Source: DASTFY01 sp963769115
GTDB lineage: Bacteria > Actinomycetota > Acidimicrobiia > Acidimicrobiales > Ilumatobacteraceae
Assembly: GCA_963769115.1 (NCBI GenBank)
Contig: CAVYKN010000016.1
Location: 80,443-144,442 of the forward strand
Direction of reading: 5' to 3'
Length of the DNA: 64,000 nt
This document shows positions 43,875 through 54,292 of the stretch, in pieces. Every line of letters begins with the position of its first letter. Position 1 is the first letter of the stretch. The position numbers were made by a program, and so were the translations under genes. Below the pieces are notes generated by a model. The model made no database searches and was not told the DNA's origin. It worked only from the letters and a program-made list of their open reading frames with translations.

Positions 43875-46621
43875 TTGATCCTCGCCTTCGCCGGAGTCGA
43901 GCTGGATCTCGATCTCTACGAGCTGCGACGCGCCGACGCACGGGTCGCCATCGAGCCCCAGGTCTTCGACGTGCTGGTCCAGCTCGTGTCGAACGCGCCA
44001 CGGGTCGTGAGCAAGGAGGAGCTGCTCGACACGGTCTGGGGTGACCGGTTCGTCAGCGAATCGGCGCTCACGAGCCGCATCAAGGCCGCGCGCCGCGCCG
44101 TCGGCGACGACGGGACCCGCCAAGCCGTCATCGCCACCGTCCACGGTCGCGGCTACCGCGTCGTCGTCGATGTCGAGCAGCGGGACGGGAGGCAGCGTGC
44201 GGGCGCCGAGCCGATCCCTCGCCCGCCTGAGCACGGTGACTTCCAGCTGCTCGAACGCGACGACCACCTCGCGGAGCTCGACCGCGCGTTCGAAGCCGCG
44301 AAGGCCGGCTCCGGCCGGTTGGTGTGCGTGGTGGGCGAGGCCGGCATCGGCAAGAGCTCGCTGCTGGAGAGCTTCGTCACCCGCCTCCGCGGTCAGGAGC
44401 TCGTGGTCGTCGTGGGCTGCGACGACCTGCTGGCGCCGCGGCCGCTCGGCCCGATCAGGGACCTCGTCGCCCAGCTACCGGACGACCTGCAGGCCGAGGT
44501 CGCAGACGACCTCAGCGGCGCGAGCCTGGCCCGTGTCCTCCTCCGCGCCGGGGCGGGACGGGGCGGCGTCATCGTCATCGAGGACGTCCACTGGGCCGAC
44601 GACGCCACCGTCGACGTGATCCGCCAGCTCACGTCGCGCGTGCGCGACCTGCCCTTCGTGATCGTCATCTCCTACCGGGACGAGGACGTCGGGCCTCGGC
44701 CACCCGATGCGGAAGCTGCTGGGCACGATCCGCGGGCCGCACGTGGCCCATCTCCGCCTCGGGCCGCTCAGCGTCGACTCGGTCGCGCTCCTCGCCGTCG
44801 ACTCGTCGCGGGACGCCGCGGAGGTGTTCGACGCCAGCGGCGGCAACCCGCTGTTCGTGACCGAGCTGATCGCCACGCCGCCCGGCGATCTGCCCAGAAG
44901 CATCAAGGACGCGGTCGTCAGCCGCCTCGGCGAGCTCTCCGCGGAGGACGTCGAGGTCGTCCGGGCGATCTCGGTCGTGCCGGTCCGCATCGAACGACAG
45001 CTGGTCGAGCTCCTCTGCGGGGACTGCGAGTCCAGCCTCGTGGCGGCCGAGCAACGGGGGATCATCGCCGGTGATGCCTCGCACGTCTGGTTCCGGCACG
45101 AGCTCGTCCGCCACGCCGTGGAGGACACCCTGGCCTCGTCCGAGGCCGTGCGCCTCCATCGCCGTCTCGCCGGCCACCTCCATGACCGCGGTGAGGACCC
45201 GGCGCGGGTCGTCCACCACGCGGTTCGTTGCAATGACATCGACCTGCTGCTCGAAGCCGGACCGATCGCCGCTCGACAGGCCGTCGCCGCCGGCGCGCAC
45301 CGTCAGGCGGTCCAGCACCTCGACGCCGTCCTCGCCCAGCGCGACCGGCTGACGCCGGCCGAGCGGGCCGAGCTCCTCACCCTGCGGACCCACTCCCTGT
45401 ACCTGCTGAACCGGTTCGACGCCTCGTTCTCGTCGTCCACCGAGGCCGTGGAGGCCTCTGCCGGGCTCGAGGACGCCGAGGCGCGGGCCCGGGCGCTCAT
45501 GGGCCACGGACGCACGGCGCTGTGGGCCATCGGCCCCGACGCATCGTGCCGAGCCATCGAGCAGGCCCTCGACGCGCTGGGGGACGACGGCGATGCGGAG
45601 CTGCGGGCCACCGCCCACGCGGACATGGCCCGAGCCCTCGGTGAGCTCGTCACGATCGGCTCGGTGGCGCAGGGCAACCCGCTGGCCGCGTCCCACGCCG
45701 AGCAGGCGCTGGCCCTGGCCGATCAGCTCGGCCACGACGACCTGCGCGGCTACGCGCTCGATGTACCGCGGCAGCGAGCGGCTCGCCACCGGTGACACGA
45801 CCGGCTCGCACGAGCTCGACGAGGCCATCGCCATCCTGTCGGCGTCACCCCGCACGGACTTCGCCGTCAGGGCCTGCGTCAACGCGGCGGGCGCGGCGTT
45901 CCGCGCCGGCCGGTTCGACGTCGCCGAGCGGTACGTCGAGCACGGCCTCCAGATCGCCAAGGGCACGGAGTTCTTCTCCGGTGAGTACCGGCTCTCGCTC
46001 ACCCGCGCCGCCGTCCGCGTCAGCAGAGGCCGTTGGCGCGAAGCCGAGGCCGAGCTGCGGGCCCTCCTGACGGCCGGGGGCGAGCCCGGGATCATGGAGC
46101 CGCTGGCCCGCTGCCTGCTGGCCCGGATCCTCGGCCGGCAGGGTCAGCACGACGAGGCGCAGGACCTCGTGACCGCCGCCTCCCGGACGGCCGGACGCAC
46201 GGACGAGGCACGGCTCCTCGGGCCCATCGCCATCGCCGAGGTCGAGACCCGCTGGCTGGCCGGTGACGACGCCGACCTCGCCGACCTCGCCGGCCGGGCA
46301 CTGGCGCTGGCGACAGCGACGGACAACCACACGATCGCCGCCGAGCTGAGCCGCTACCTGCGGTGGGCGGGCCTGGACACGGCCGACGTCCCGAGCGCGC
46401 CGGAGCCGTGGGCCAGCGGCCTGCAGGGCGACTGGCGCACCGCCGCCTCCCTCTGGCAACGCCGTGGCGAGCCCTACGAGGAGGGCCTCGAGCTCGTGAG
46501 CGGCGGAGGAACCAGCGCGCCTCGCGGCATCGAGCTGCTCAGGTCGCTCGGGGCGGAGGCGACCATCTCGGCCCTCTCCCGGCCCGGTGCCGATCAGGGG
46601 CGCTGCGCGGCCAGGAAGTGA
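43875..46621 (+). CDS. Large AAA/TPR transcriptional regulator with OmpR-type winged helix (two frameshifts)
   Basis: About 915 residues. The N-terminal winged helix (VELDLDLYELRRADARVAIE then VVSKEELLDTVWGDRFVSES and VHGRGYRVV) is the Trans_reg_C type. Next is a STAND-like ATPase with Walker A VVGEAGIGKSSLLES and Walker B VIVIEDVHWADD, then TPR-like helices to the end. Shifts at the GGG 44691-44693 and near 45760 are each repaired by removing one base. The TTG at 43875 is the only start that keeps the first strand. Likely a signal-integrating activator; its targets are unknown. Confidence 0.83.
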
Positions 46622-46652
46622 TCGAGGGTCCGGTCGGCGAAGCCCTCATCGC

Positions 46653-46828
46653 GTCCTGACCGCCGCCCGCGACGCCCTCGTCGACGGCTGGCGCCTGTCG
46701 ATGTGGTTCGGCGTCGCCCTGGCCGGCGTGGCCCTGCTCTAGTTGCCATCCGTGGTCCGCGGGAAGCGGACATCGAGGCTGAGGACGCACTCGACCACGA
46801 GCTCGTGCTCGAGCCCGTCGCCGGCTGA
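46653..46828 (+). pseudogene. Remnants of a transporter C-terminus and another gene end
   Basis: 46653-46742 reads VLTAARDALVDGWRLSMWFG then VALAGVALL and stops: a last-helix pattern of DHA2-type MFS exporters with nothing upstream. A second open tail (READIEAEDALDHELVLEPV, stop at 46826-46828) follows in another frame. Neither has a start codon or ribosome site, so both look like gene ends left by deletion. Confidence 0.45.
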
Positions 46829-46872
46829 ACTCCGGCGTCCGCCTCCGGGGCGTCCCGTAGCGTGGGTCGCCC

Positions 46873-47667
46873 ATGGAGACGACCACCGTGGGCGGCCTGC
46901 GCATCGCCTACGAGCGCGCCGGACGAGGACCTGCCCTCGTCCTCTTGCACGGCTACGTGGGCGACGGTCGAGCGACGTGGCAGCCCCAGCTGCAGGGGTT
47001 GTCCGACGAGTTCACGGTGATCGCCTGGGACGCGCCCGGAGCCGGCGGGTCGTCCGATCCGCCCGAGACGTTCGGCATCAGCGGCTACGCCGACTGCCTG
47101 GCCGGTTTCATCGACGAACTGGGGCTCGTCGAGCCGAGCATCGTCGGCCTGTCCTTCGGCGGCATACTCGCACTGGAGCTGTGCCACCGGCATCCGGCGG
47201 TGGCGCGGCGACTGGTCCTCGTGTCCGCCTACGCCGGGTGGGTCGGGTCGTTGTCGGCGGCGGTGGCCGAGCAACGCCTGCAGCAGGCGTTCGTGCTGGC
47301 GGACCTGACGGCGGACGAGTTCGTCGCCACGCTGCTGCCGACCATGTTCACCGAAGGGACACCGTCGGAGTCGGTCGACGCCTTCGAGGCCTCCATGCGG
47401 GCGTTCCATCCGGCCGGCTTCCGGGAGATGGCCCGGGCATCCGCCGTCGATCTGCGCCATGTCCTGCCCGAGATCAGCCTGCCGACCCTGCTCGTCTACG
47501 GGGATGCCGACGTTCGCGCTCCCCTGCCCGTCGCCGAGCACCTCCACGCCGCCATCGCCGACTCGACCCTCGTCCTGCTGCCCGGCGTCGGTCATGCATG
47601 CAACATCGAGGCTCCGGATGCCTTCAACGAGGCCGTCCGCCGCTTTCTCCGGATCACCCACGCGTGA
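46873..47667 (+). CDS. Alpha/beta hydrolase
   Basis: 264 residues. The oxyanion HG motif LVLLHGYVGDG, the nucleophile elbow VGLSFGGIL (Ser), Asp in LVYGDADVRAP and His in GVGHACNIEAP make a full triad. The GDGRATWQPQLQGLSDEF start and cap region fit the haloperoxidase/3-oxoadipate-lactonase-like group. No pathway context, as its neighbours are remnants. Confidence 0.9.
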   Translation: METTTVGGLRIAYERAGRGPALVLLHGYVGDGRATWQPQLQGLSDEFTVIAWDAPGAGGSSDPPETFGISGYADCLAGFIDELGLVEPSIVGLSFGGILALELCHRHPAVARRLVLVSAYAGWVGSLSAAVAEQRLQQAFVLADLTADEFVATLLPTMFTEGTPSESVDAFEASMRAFHPAGFREMARASAVDLRHVLPEISLPTLLVYGDADVRAPLPVAEHLHAAIADSTLVLLPGVGHACNIEAPDAFNEAVRRFLRITHA

Positions 47668-47785
47668 CCTGACCGAAACCCTGGTCCACCCCGTCGAGCG
47701 GATGGCGCGCGCAGTAGGCGCGGAGGCCCTCCGCCAGCGCGTCGGGATTCTCGACCATCAAGAGGTGGCCCGCATTGCGGCCGGA
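47654..47785 (-). pseudogene. C-terminal remnant of a second alpha/beta hydrolase
   Basis: The minus strand reads NAGHLLMVENPDALAEGLRA and YCARHP and on to a TGA at 47654. The catalytic-His context GHLLMVENPDALAE is the classic end of an alpha/beta hydrolase, but the sequence upstream (beyond about 47785) is unrelated. A deletion product overlapping the end of the intact hydrolase. Confidence 0.5.
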
Positions 47786-47909
47786 GAGCGCTACTGCGCG
47801 CCGGCGAGCCCGGATCTGTTCCATCTGCTCACCGTCCAGCTCGGCTGGACCACCGACGAGCACTGCGCCTGGCTCGTGAGCCTCCTGCAGGCCGACCTGC
47901 TCGGCCGGG
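47782..47909 (+). pseudogene. C-terminal remnant of a TetR-like regulator
   Basis: The plus strand reads RYCAPASPDLFHLLTVQLGW then TTDEHCAWLVSLLQADLLG, matching the last two helices of TetR-family ligand domains (usually SPEVYRLLV-x-GWSPxRYEAWLA). No helix-turn-helix or start is present. It adjoins the hydrolase remnant, suggesting that both were cut at the same breakpoint. Confidence 0.45.
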
Positions 47910-48425
47910 TCAGGCGCCGGGGAAGCGGAAGCGCGTCTGCGCGAACGCACCCTTGTTGAACGCGAGGACCTTCGTCGGGACGACCTCGAAGACCAGTGCC
48001 TCGCCGCTTCCGTGCCGGAACGCACCGTCGACGACGTCGAAGTGCCAGTCTCCCTCGTACTTCGTCTCCCACGCGTCGGCCAGCTCCTGCAGGAGAGCGT
48101 CGTCGCTGACGCGTCGCGCCTGTCCCTCGATCACGATGTCCAGCCCCGACTTCCAGGCGTTGTTGCCGGTGGTCAAGGCGCAATGACCGTTCCTCGCCAG
48201 GTTGACGCCCTTCTGCTCGTCCGCCCCGGTGCAGAAGTACACAGCGCCGTCGCGCCACACCGTCGGCAGCGGGGTGACGTGCGGGCGGCCGTCGGGACGG
48301 ACCGTCGAGATCCAGAAGAGCTCGGCCTTCTCGATGGCCTCGCGCACCTCCTGCCAGGAGGACGGCGAGGCGTCAGGGTCGCTGAAGCGGGGGTCGAGCT
48401 CGGCGACCGGTTCGGTGTCAGACAT
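47910..48425 (-). CDS. PPOX-family FMN/F420 split-barrel protein
   Basis: 171 residues. AELFWISTVRPDGRPHVTPL, AVYFCTGADEQKGVNLARNG and CALTTGNNAWKSGLDIVIEG are the strands and phosphate-binding parts of pyridoxamine-phosphate-oxidase-like proteins; the C-terminus VPTKVLAFNKGAFAQTRFRF is typical of the actinobacterial F420/FMN group. ATG at 48425 follows GAGGAG at 11 bp. The cofactor is uncertain. Confidence 0.87.
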   Translation of the reverse strand: MSDTEPVAELDPRFSDPDASPSSWQEVREAIEKAELFWISTVRPDGRPHVTPLPTVWRDGAVYFCTGADEQKGVNLARNGHCALTTGNNAWKSGLDIVIEGQARRVSDDALLQELADAWETKYEGDWHFDVVDGAFRHGSGEALVFEVVPTKVLAFNKGAFAQTRFRFPGA

Positions 48426-48489
48426 GGGATTGTTCACTCCTCACCGAAGTGCGACGAGCCGGTCGATCGACCTGGCCGCCCGTCGATGG

Positions 48490-48662
48490 TCACCGTGCCG
48501 CGGTCAAGCGCCGTAGCCCGAAGATGGCCCGCATGGTGGTCTCTTGCCGGCACCGTTGGGACCCAGGAAGCCCGTCACGGAGCCTGGTGGGACGGCGAAC
48601 GTCATGCCGTCCAGTGCCCTCACCTCGCCGTAGGTCCGAACCAGTCCCTCGACCGCCAGCAC
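48490..48662 (-). pseudogene. Truncated ABC-transporter ATPase (N-terminal stub)
   Basis: GTG at 48662 opens VLAVEGLVRTYGEVRALDGM then TFAVPPGSVTGFLGPNGAGK, the A-loop and Walker A of a drug/antibiotic-type ABC ATPase. With one base added the frame goes on TTMRAIFGLRRLTAA and stops at 48490. The signature, Walker B and H-loop are gone; a full ATPase has about 300 residues. The flanking 48438-48489 and 48663-48771 contain nothing else recognisable. Confidence 0.75.
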
Positions 48663-48771
48663 GCAACAGGATTACCCGACCGGTCGCGCCCTCAACCAGC
48701 CACCAGGGCCTCAGAAGAGGGGCAGGTCGATGGAGTTGCCGGCGAGGATCGCGCCTGCGACCGTCATCGCA

Positions 48772-49890
48772 TCACGGCCTGACCAGGAAGTGCTGCGTCA
48801 CGGCGTGGACGTCCCGCAGGCGCCGCTGCAGCGGCGAGTCCATGTAGAGCGAGCTCCCGCCGCCCGCCCGGTAGGCGGCGTCGACGACGGCAGCCGCCCG
48901 CGCCGTGGCCCACACCGCGGCGGCCCGGACGTGCGCCCGCTGCTGCAGGGTCGGTTGCTCGCCGGCGACAGCGACCGACCAGAGGGAAGCGGCGGTGTCG
49001 TGGAGGAGCGACCTGGCGGCGCGGAGCTCGGTGTCGGCCGTCGCCAGGTCGAGCTGGAACGTCGGGTTCTCGGCCAGGGGTGCGGCGTCGAGGAGGGGCA
49101 CCTTGTGCGTGGCGAGGGCGACGATGTCGTCGAGCGCGCCCTGCGCGATGCCGATGGCCACACCGGCGACCACGCACGACAGCAGGGACGGCGGCGGGAT
49201 GCGCACGATGGGCTCGTCGAGGCAGGGTTCCTCTTCCAAGGGTGGGATGGGTGCGCTCGGGAGCGACGAGGACGCCGTCGACGTGGAAGTGGTGGCTGCC
49301 GGTCCCGCGCAGTCCGGAGACGTGCCACGTGTCCTCGATGACGACCTCGTCCGGCGAGAAGAGCGCGACGCGGAGCTGCGGCGGGCCGTCCGCACCGGCA
49401 CCGTCGACCGGCTCGACGCAGTCGCCGAACAGCCAATCGGCGTGTTCGCAGCCGCTGGCGAAGCCCCACCGGCCGGTCACGCGGTAGCCGCCGGCCACTG
49501 CCTCGATCACTCCACTCGGGTTGATTGCTCCCGCAACGATGATGTCGGGCCCGCCGGCGTAGAGCGCATCGAAGGTCGCTCGCGGCAGCCCGGTCAGGTC
49601 GAGCCAGGCGCCGCTGCCGATCATCACGGTCCAACCCGTGGAGCCGTCGGCCGCGGCCAGGGTCTCGACCACCCTCAGCGCCTCGGGGAGCTCGACCCCG
49701 ATCCCGCCGTGGCTGGCCGGCAGGAGCATCCGGAACGCGCCCGCGCCGCTTCAGCTCCTCGACGAGATCAGGCGGCAGCCTCCGCCCCTCCTCGATCTCC
49801 TCGGCCCGCCCGGAGATGCTCGGCGCCAACGCGGTCACGGCTCTCGAGGACGGCGGCAGCGGTCAGCGTCGGGGCGTGGACGGTGCTCAT
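48772..49890 (-). CDS. Acyl-CoA-dehydrogenase-fold flavin monooxygenase-like protein (three frameshifts)
   Basis: About 372 residues after repair: the N-terminal helical domain (SISGRAEEIEEGRRLPPDLV), a middle beta domain (GYRVTGRWGFASGCEHADWL, VIEDTWHVSGLRGTGSHHFH) and a C-terminal four-helix domain (FQLDLATADTELRAARSLLH, SLYMDSPLQRRLRDVHAVTQ). This is the DszC/HpaB-like branch, which uses reduced flavin to hydroxylate substrates. Extra bases near 49840, at the CCC 49740-49742 and at the AA 49238-49239 break it. Its ATG overlaps the SnoaL-like gene stop (ATGA). Confidence 0.8.
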
Positions 49891-50325
49891 CGGTCGGTCT
49901 CCCATGGCCGCAGCATCGGCGCTTCGACGGCGTGCCGGGCACGGAGCGCGTCGTCCCAGCCACCGTTGCAGTAGCCCACGGCCTCGACGATCAGGCCGTC
50001 GCGCATGGTGCACAGCCACAGGCGCCGCGCCACCTCGGGGTTCGGGCCCTGCCTGCTCTCCTCGTGCTCCATGACGAATCCGGAGGCCGTCGGCACCACG
50101 CGCAGCACGCGAGCGGTCTGCGAGCCGGAGGCGATCGCCCGGAGCTGACGGCCGAAGGCCTCGGAACCCTGCAGCTGGAGTCGCCAGATAGGGCGGGTAC
50201 AGGTCGAAGAACGCATCGTCGGCGATGAGCCCCTCGCCGGCGTCGAGCGTCTCGAAGCAGCGGTTGAACGACGCGGCGGCACGCGTCGCGCTCTCCATGT
50301 CCATGATGGTGTCGGTGGTGGTCAT
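49887..50325 (-). CDS. SnoaL/NTF2-like protein (frameshifted)
   Basis: About 146 residues with a cone-shaped alpha+beta fold. The start reads MTTTDTIMDMESATRAAASF and FNRCFETLDAGEGLIADDAF; after one extra base in the GGG at 50191-50193 it continues WRLQLQGSEAFGRQLRAIAS and VVPTASGFVMEHEESRQG. NTF2-like proteins are often isomerases or hydrolases on polyketide- or steroid-like substrates. Coupled to the flavin monooxygenase, which suggests a shared substrate. Confidence 0.78.
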
Positions 50326-50438
50326 GGGTCGAAGGTACGGAGTCGGCCTCAGGCCGCCGCATCGCCCGGATCGACCATCCGTCTCGTTGGGATGTGGTCC
50401 GTTCGCACCACGCGTCGGGCGCCCGACCGCCGGACTCC

Positions 50439-52061
50439 CTAGCGGACGAGATCGTGCTCGTAGGCGTAAGCGGTAGCGGCTGCCCGTGACGACAGGCCGA
50501 GCTTGAGGAAGATGTTCTGGACGTGGCGCGCCACCGTGTGGACGCTGATGATCAACACATCGGCGATCTCCCGGTTGCTCCGACCGTTGGCGAGCAGGCG
50601 CAGCACCTCGAGCTCACGCTCGGTCAGCGGCCCGGCGGAGATGCCGCTTCGCCGGTGCGGGCATCGATGCGGCGCAGGTCGGGTCGCCGCGCCCAGCCGC
50701 TCGAAGGTTGCTCGAGCGGCCTCGATCTCGAGTCGCGGTGGCCTCGTCGTCTCCGAGCGCCGTGCACGCCGTCGCGATGCCCAGCCGGACTCGCGCCATC
50801 TCGTAAGGGACTCTCAGGGACGCCCACAGGTGGACAGCGCCCGGCGCAGCGCGATCAGCGCCGCCGCCGCGTCACCCTCCGCGGCGAGCACCGAGCCTGC
50901 CGCACCGTCGGCGATCGCATGGAGCATCGGGGCGTCGACCACGCCCGCCAGGTGCGAGAGCTCGTCGCTGGCCGTTCGTGCCGCCGCGACATCGCCAGCG
51001 GCCAGGTAGATCTCGACCGCCGCGGCCAGGACCGCCGGACGTGCGGTCACGGCGGCCGCTTCGGCCAGCATCCGTCCGATCGCCACCCGGGCCTGGTCGG
51101 TCTCACCCATGGCCAAGCGGAGCAGGGCCACGCCCGGCGACGGGTCCCGGCCGAGCTCCGCCGCTTCGTGGTACGCCTGGGCCGCCTCGTCGAACTCGCC
51201 CCGCAGGCGGTGCAACTCGCCCTGCTGGTAGCGGGCGACACCCAGCGCGGGATGGAAGGGATCGGCGAGGCGCTGGCTGGCCTGTCCGACCTCGACGACG
51301 GCCTCCGACCAGTCTCCGCGCGCCTGAAGGACCTGCGATCGGTGCACCAGGCATTGGCCCCGGTACGGCACCATGTCCGGCTGGGCCGAGCACCAGGCGA
51401 ACAGCGCGTCGGTCCACTGGGTAGCCCGACGCAGGTCGAAGCACTCGACGCAAGCCTCGATCACCGCGCAGCACACGAGGCCGGCAGGGATGGGCGACAC
51501 CTCGCCCGACGTTGCTGACACCATCGCCTCATCGAGGAGCCGCATTCCCTTCGCGACCTCGCCGAGCTGCAGCGACGCCTGGCCCCGACAGAGCAGCCCC
51601 AACGCCAGCAGGTCGGGATCGGCGCTCCGCTCGGCGATGTCCATGATCCGATCCGCGAGCACGGCGGCGTCGTCCACGCGGCTCGTCTCGAGCGCCTCCA
51701 GGAAGCCGGCCACGAGCAGGTAGCCGCGCCCCGCCCCTTCCGGCCCGGTGCCCTCGATCAGCCGCTCGGCTCGCCCCAGCCAGCCGGTGCCGCGGGCCGT
51801 CTCTCCGCGCAGCATCAGGACGAACCCCAACCAGAAGGCGCACCGCACAGCGCGGTCGCGGTCGTCGGCGTCGACCCAGAACAGGAACGCCCGCTCCCAT
51901 GCCGCCACGCTGTCGTCGCCCCGGCCCACCAGGTGCGCAGCGATGGCCAGACGCTCGAGATCTCCGACCTCCGGCGACTCGACGGAGGCCAAGAGCTCGT
52001 ACGCCTCACGCCACGAGCGGCGGTCGAACGCCGCCCGGCCGAGCTCAGCGGTCACTCGCAC
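50439..52061 (-). CDS. TPR regulator with C-terminal LuxR helix-turn-helix (about four frameshifts)
   Basis: About 540 residues. The first 400 (from VTAELGRAAFDRRSWREAYE) are TPR-like helices in one frame. EMARVRLGIATACTALGDDE follows in a second frame, and a LuxR domain ends the protein: PLTERELEVLRLLANGRSNR and EIADVLIISVHTVARHVQNI then FLKLGLSSRAAATAYAY. Breaks lie near 50822, 50742, 50690 and 50650; the net change is zero. GTG at 52061 or 52055 starts it. It has no ATPase domain. Divergent from the LtrA-like gene, 95 bp away. Confidence 0.75.
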
Positions 52062-52156
52062 AGTCTCGCCGCCAAGCGGGCCCGAGTTGGCACGGACCAC
52101 GCGTCGCTTCGCTCCTGAGCCCGAGACGCGGCACGATGTCCTGACATCATCACGGG

Positions 52157-53410
52157 ATGCCGACGAGCATCGCCCATCGTGTGGTGCCGATGACGGGCCG
52201 GGACCCGCACGAGCACCATCGGACCGCCACACCGCTCGAGCTCCTGTACGACCTGACGTTCGTGGTCGCCTTCGGTGCCGCCGCCAACGAGGCCGCACAC
52301 TTCGCCGCCGAGGGCCACTGGCGGACCGCGCTGGTCGGCTTCGGGTTCGCGATGTTCGCCGTCATCTGGGCGTGGATCCAGAACACCTGGTTCGCCTCGG
52401 CGTACGACACCGACGACTGGATCTACCGCCTGTTGACGCTCGTCCAGATGATCGGGGTGCTCGTGCTGGCCCTGGGTCTGCCGGTCATGTACGAGTCGAT
52501 CGACCACGGCGTCGAGGTCGACAACGGCGTGATGGTCCTCGGGTACGTCATCATGCGCGTCGGGCTGATCGCGCTGTGGATACGTGCCGCCCGGCAGGAT
52601 CCCCCCCGACGTCGGTCCGCCCTGACCTACGTCACGACCCTGACCGCGGCGCAGATCGGCTGGATCGTGCTCCTGGTCGCCGATACGTCGATCGGCGTGA
52701 TGTTCTCCGTCGCCGCCGTGCTCATCCTCATCGAACTGGCCGGCCCGTACATCGCCGAGACCCGAGTCGGGGGCACGCCCTGGCACGCCCACCACGTCGC
52801 CGAGCGCTACGGGCTGCTGGTGATCATCACGCTCGGCGAGGTCATCCTCGGCACCGTCGCCGCCCTCGACGCCGTCGTGCGGGAAGACGGATGGACGATG
52901 CAGACGGCCCTCGTCGGGCTCGCCGGCGTGGGCCTCGCCTTCGGGATGTGGTGGATGTACTTCGTCATCCCATACGGCGACCTCCTCGCCCGCTTCCGCA
53001 GCCGTTCGTTCGGCTGGGGCTACGGACACATCCCGCTCCTCGCCTCACTCGCCGCAACGGGTGCCGGGCTCCACGTCGCCGCCCTCTCCATCGAGGGCGA
53101 GAGCCACATCAGCCTGGTGGCCGTCGTCGCGACGACCGCCGTGCCTGTCGCCGTGTTCGTGCTGTGCCTGTACGGGCTGTACAGCCTGCTCACCCGGGAG
53201 ATCGACCCGTTCCACCTCTGGCTGCTGGCGGGCACGGCCGCCTGCATCGTCGGCGCGATCGTGCTGGCCGCCATCGACGCTCCGCTCGCCGGCTGCCTCC
53301 TGGTCCTGACGGCGGCCCCGGCCGTCACCGTCGTCGGCTACGAGCGCGTCGGCCACCGCCACGGCGCCGAGCTCATGGCTCGATCCGGCGCCGACCAGCA
53401 GGCGGAGTGA
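52157..53410 (+). CDS. Low-temperature-requirement A (LtrA) family membrane protein
   Basis: 417 residues with about ten membrane segments. The N-terminal ATPLELLYDLTFVVAFGAAA and WFASAYDTDDWIYRLLTLVQ, plus HHVAERYGLLVIITLGEVIL, are the LtrA signature blocks. The family name comes from Listeria growth at low temperature; the biochemical activity is unknown. Ends 18 bp from the convergent amidohydrolase. Confidence 0.92.
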   Translation: MPTSIAHRVVPMTGRDPHEHHRTATPLELLYDLTFVVAFGAAANEAAHFAAEGHWRTALVGFGFAMFAVIWAWIQNTWFASAYDTDDWIYRLLTLVQMIGVLVLALGLPVMYESIDHGVEVDNGVMVLGYVIMRVGLIALWIRAARQDPPRRRSALTYVTTLTAAQIGWIVLLVADTSIGVMFSVAAVLILIELAGPYIAETRVGGTPWHAHHVAERYGLLVIITLGEVILGTVAALDAVVREDGWTMQTALVGLAGVGLAFGMWWMYFVIPYGDLLARFRSRSFGWGYGHIPLLASLAATGAGLHVAALSIEGESHISLVAVVATTAVPVAVFVLCLYGLYSLLTREIDPFHLWLLAGTAACIVGAIVLAAIDAPLAGCLLVLTAAPAVTVVGYERVGHRHGAELMARSGADQQAE

Positions 53411-53428
53411 GGCCCGGCAGCGGGCCGG

Positions 53429-54280
53429 TCATCCGGCGCTGACCGAGTCGGCCAGGCCGTACACGCGGCGGGCTGTGTCGCCCAGGAGAGCACGCCGGTC
53501 CTCGTCCTCGAGCAGCTCGATGGTGCCCTGGATGCCGTCCCAGACCTGCCGGTAGTTGCGTGAGGCGAGGAGCGCAAAAGGCCAGTCGCCGCCGTACATG
53601 AGGCGCTGAGGACCGAACAGCTTCAGCGTGTGGTCGACGTATGGCGCGAGATCGGCCGACATCCAGCCTGGTGCGGCCGCGCTGTCCAGACCAGAGAGCT
53701 TGGCGACGACGTTCGGCGGCTCGGCCGCGGCGGCCAGCAGGCTCGCCCACGGCTCCCATCCTCGTTCGCGGATCGGCGGCTTGCCCAGGTGGTCGATCAC
53801 CAGCGTCGTACGCGGGTGGCGCGCCGCCAGGGCAGGCACGAGGCCGAGGAGATGAGGGGATTCGGCGCAGATGTCGAACGTGAGGTGTCGCTCGCCGATC
53901 AAGTCGAGGGTCTCCTGGACCGACGGATGCCGAAGAAGATCCGGATCGGGATCGCGGTGCACAAGGTGCCGGACACCGACCACGGGCTCGTCTCGCCATC
54001 GATCGAGCAGCATCGCGGCCGCTTTTGCGTTGCAGAGCGGCACCCAGACGACGACGCCGGCCACCTGGGCGTGAGTACGCGCGGTCCGCAACATGTTCTC
54101 GGTGTCCTCGACGTTGTCGGCGGCCTGGACGAGCACCACCTGGTTCACTCCGGCTGCGGCCTGGTCGGGCCAGAACTCGTCGAGCTCGACGTCTCGCGGG
54201 AGCCCCGGAGCGTCGCGGAGCCATGGGTACTCAGCCCGCTGCGCGCTCCACACGTGAACGTGGCTGTCCACGATGCGCAC
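53429..54280 (-). CDS. Amidohydrolase-2 family, sugar-lactonase-like
   Basis: 283 residues, a TIM barrel of the COG3618 type. The metal motif DSHVHVW lies at the start, with TLVIDHLGKPPI (His) and LMYGGDWPF (Asp) later. The family includes L-fuconolactonase, L-rhamnono- and galactono-lactonases and 2-pyrone-4,6-dicarboxylate hydrolase. Next to a GntR regulator and a full sugar-acid operon, opening of an aldonolactone is the best assignment; L-galactono-1,4-lactone would fit the later steps. It starts 12 bp after the GntR stop, in the same minus-strand unit. Confidence 0.85.
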   Translation of the reverse strand: MRIVDSHVHVWSAQRAEYPWLRDAPGLPRDVELDEFWPDQAAAGVNQVVLVQAADNVEDTENMLRTARTHAQVAGVVVWVPLCNAKAAAMLLDRWRDEPVVGVRHLVHRDPDPDLLRHPSVQETLDLIGERHLTFDICAESPHLLGLVPALAARHPRTTLVIDHLGKPPIRERGWEPWASLLAAAAEPPNVVAKLSGLDSAAAPGWMSADLAPYVDHTLKLFGPQRLMYGGDWPFALLASRNYRQVWDGIQGTIELLEDEDRRALLGDTARRVYGLADSVSAG

Positions 54281-54292
54281 GGTTCTACCTGC

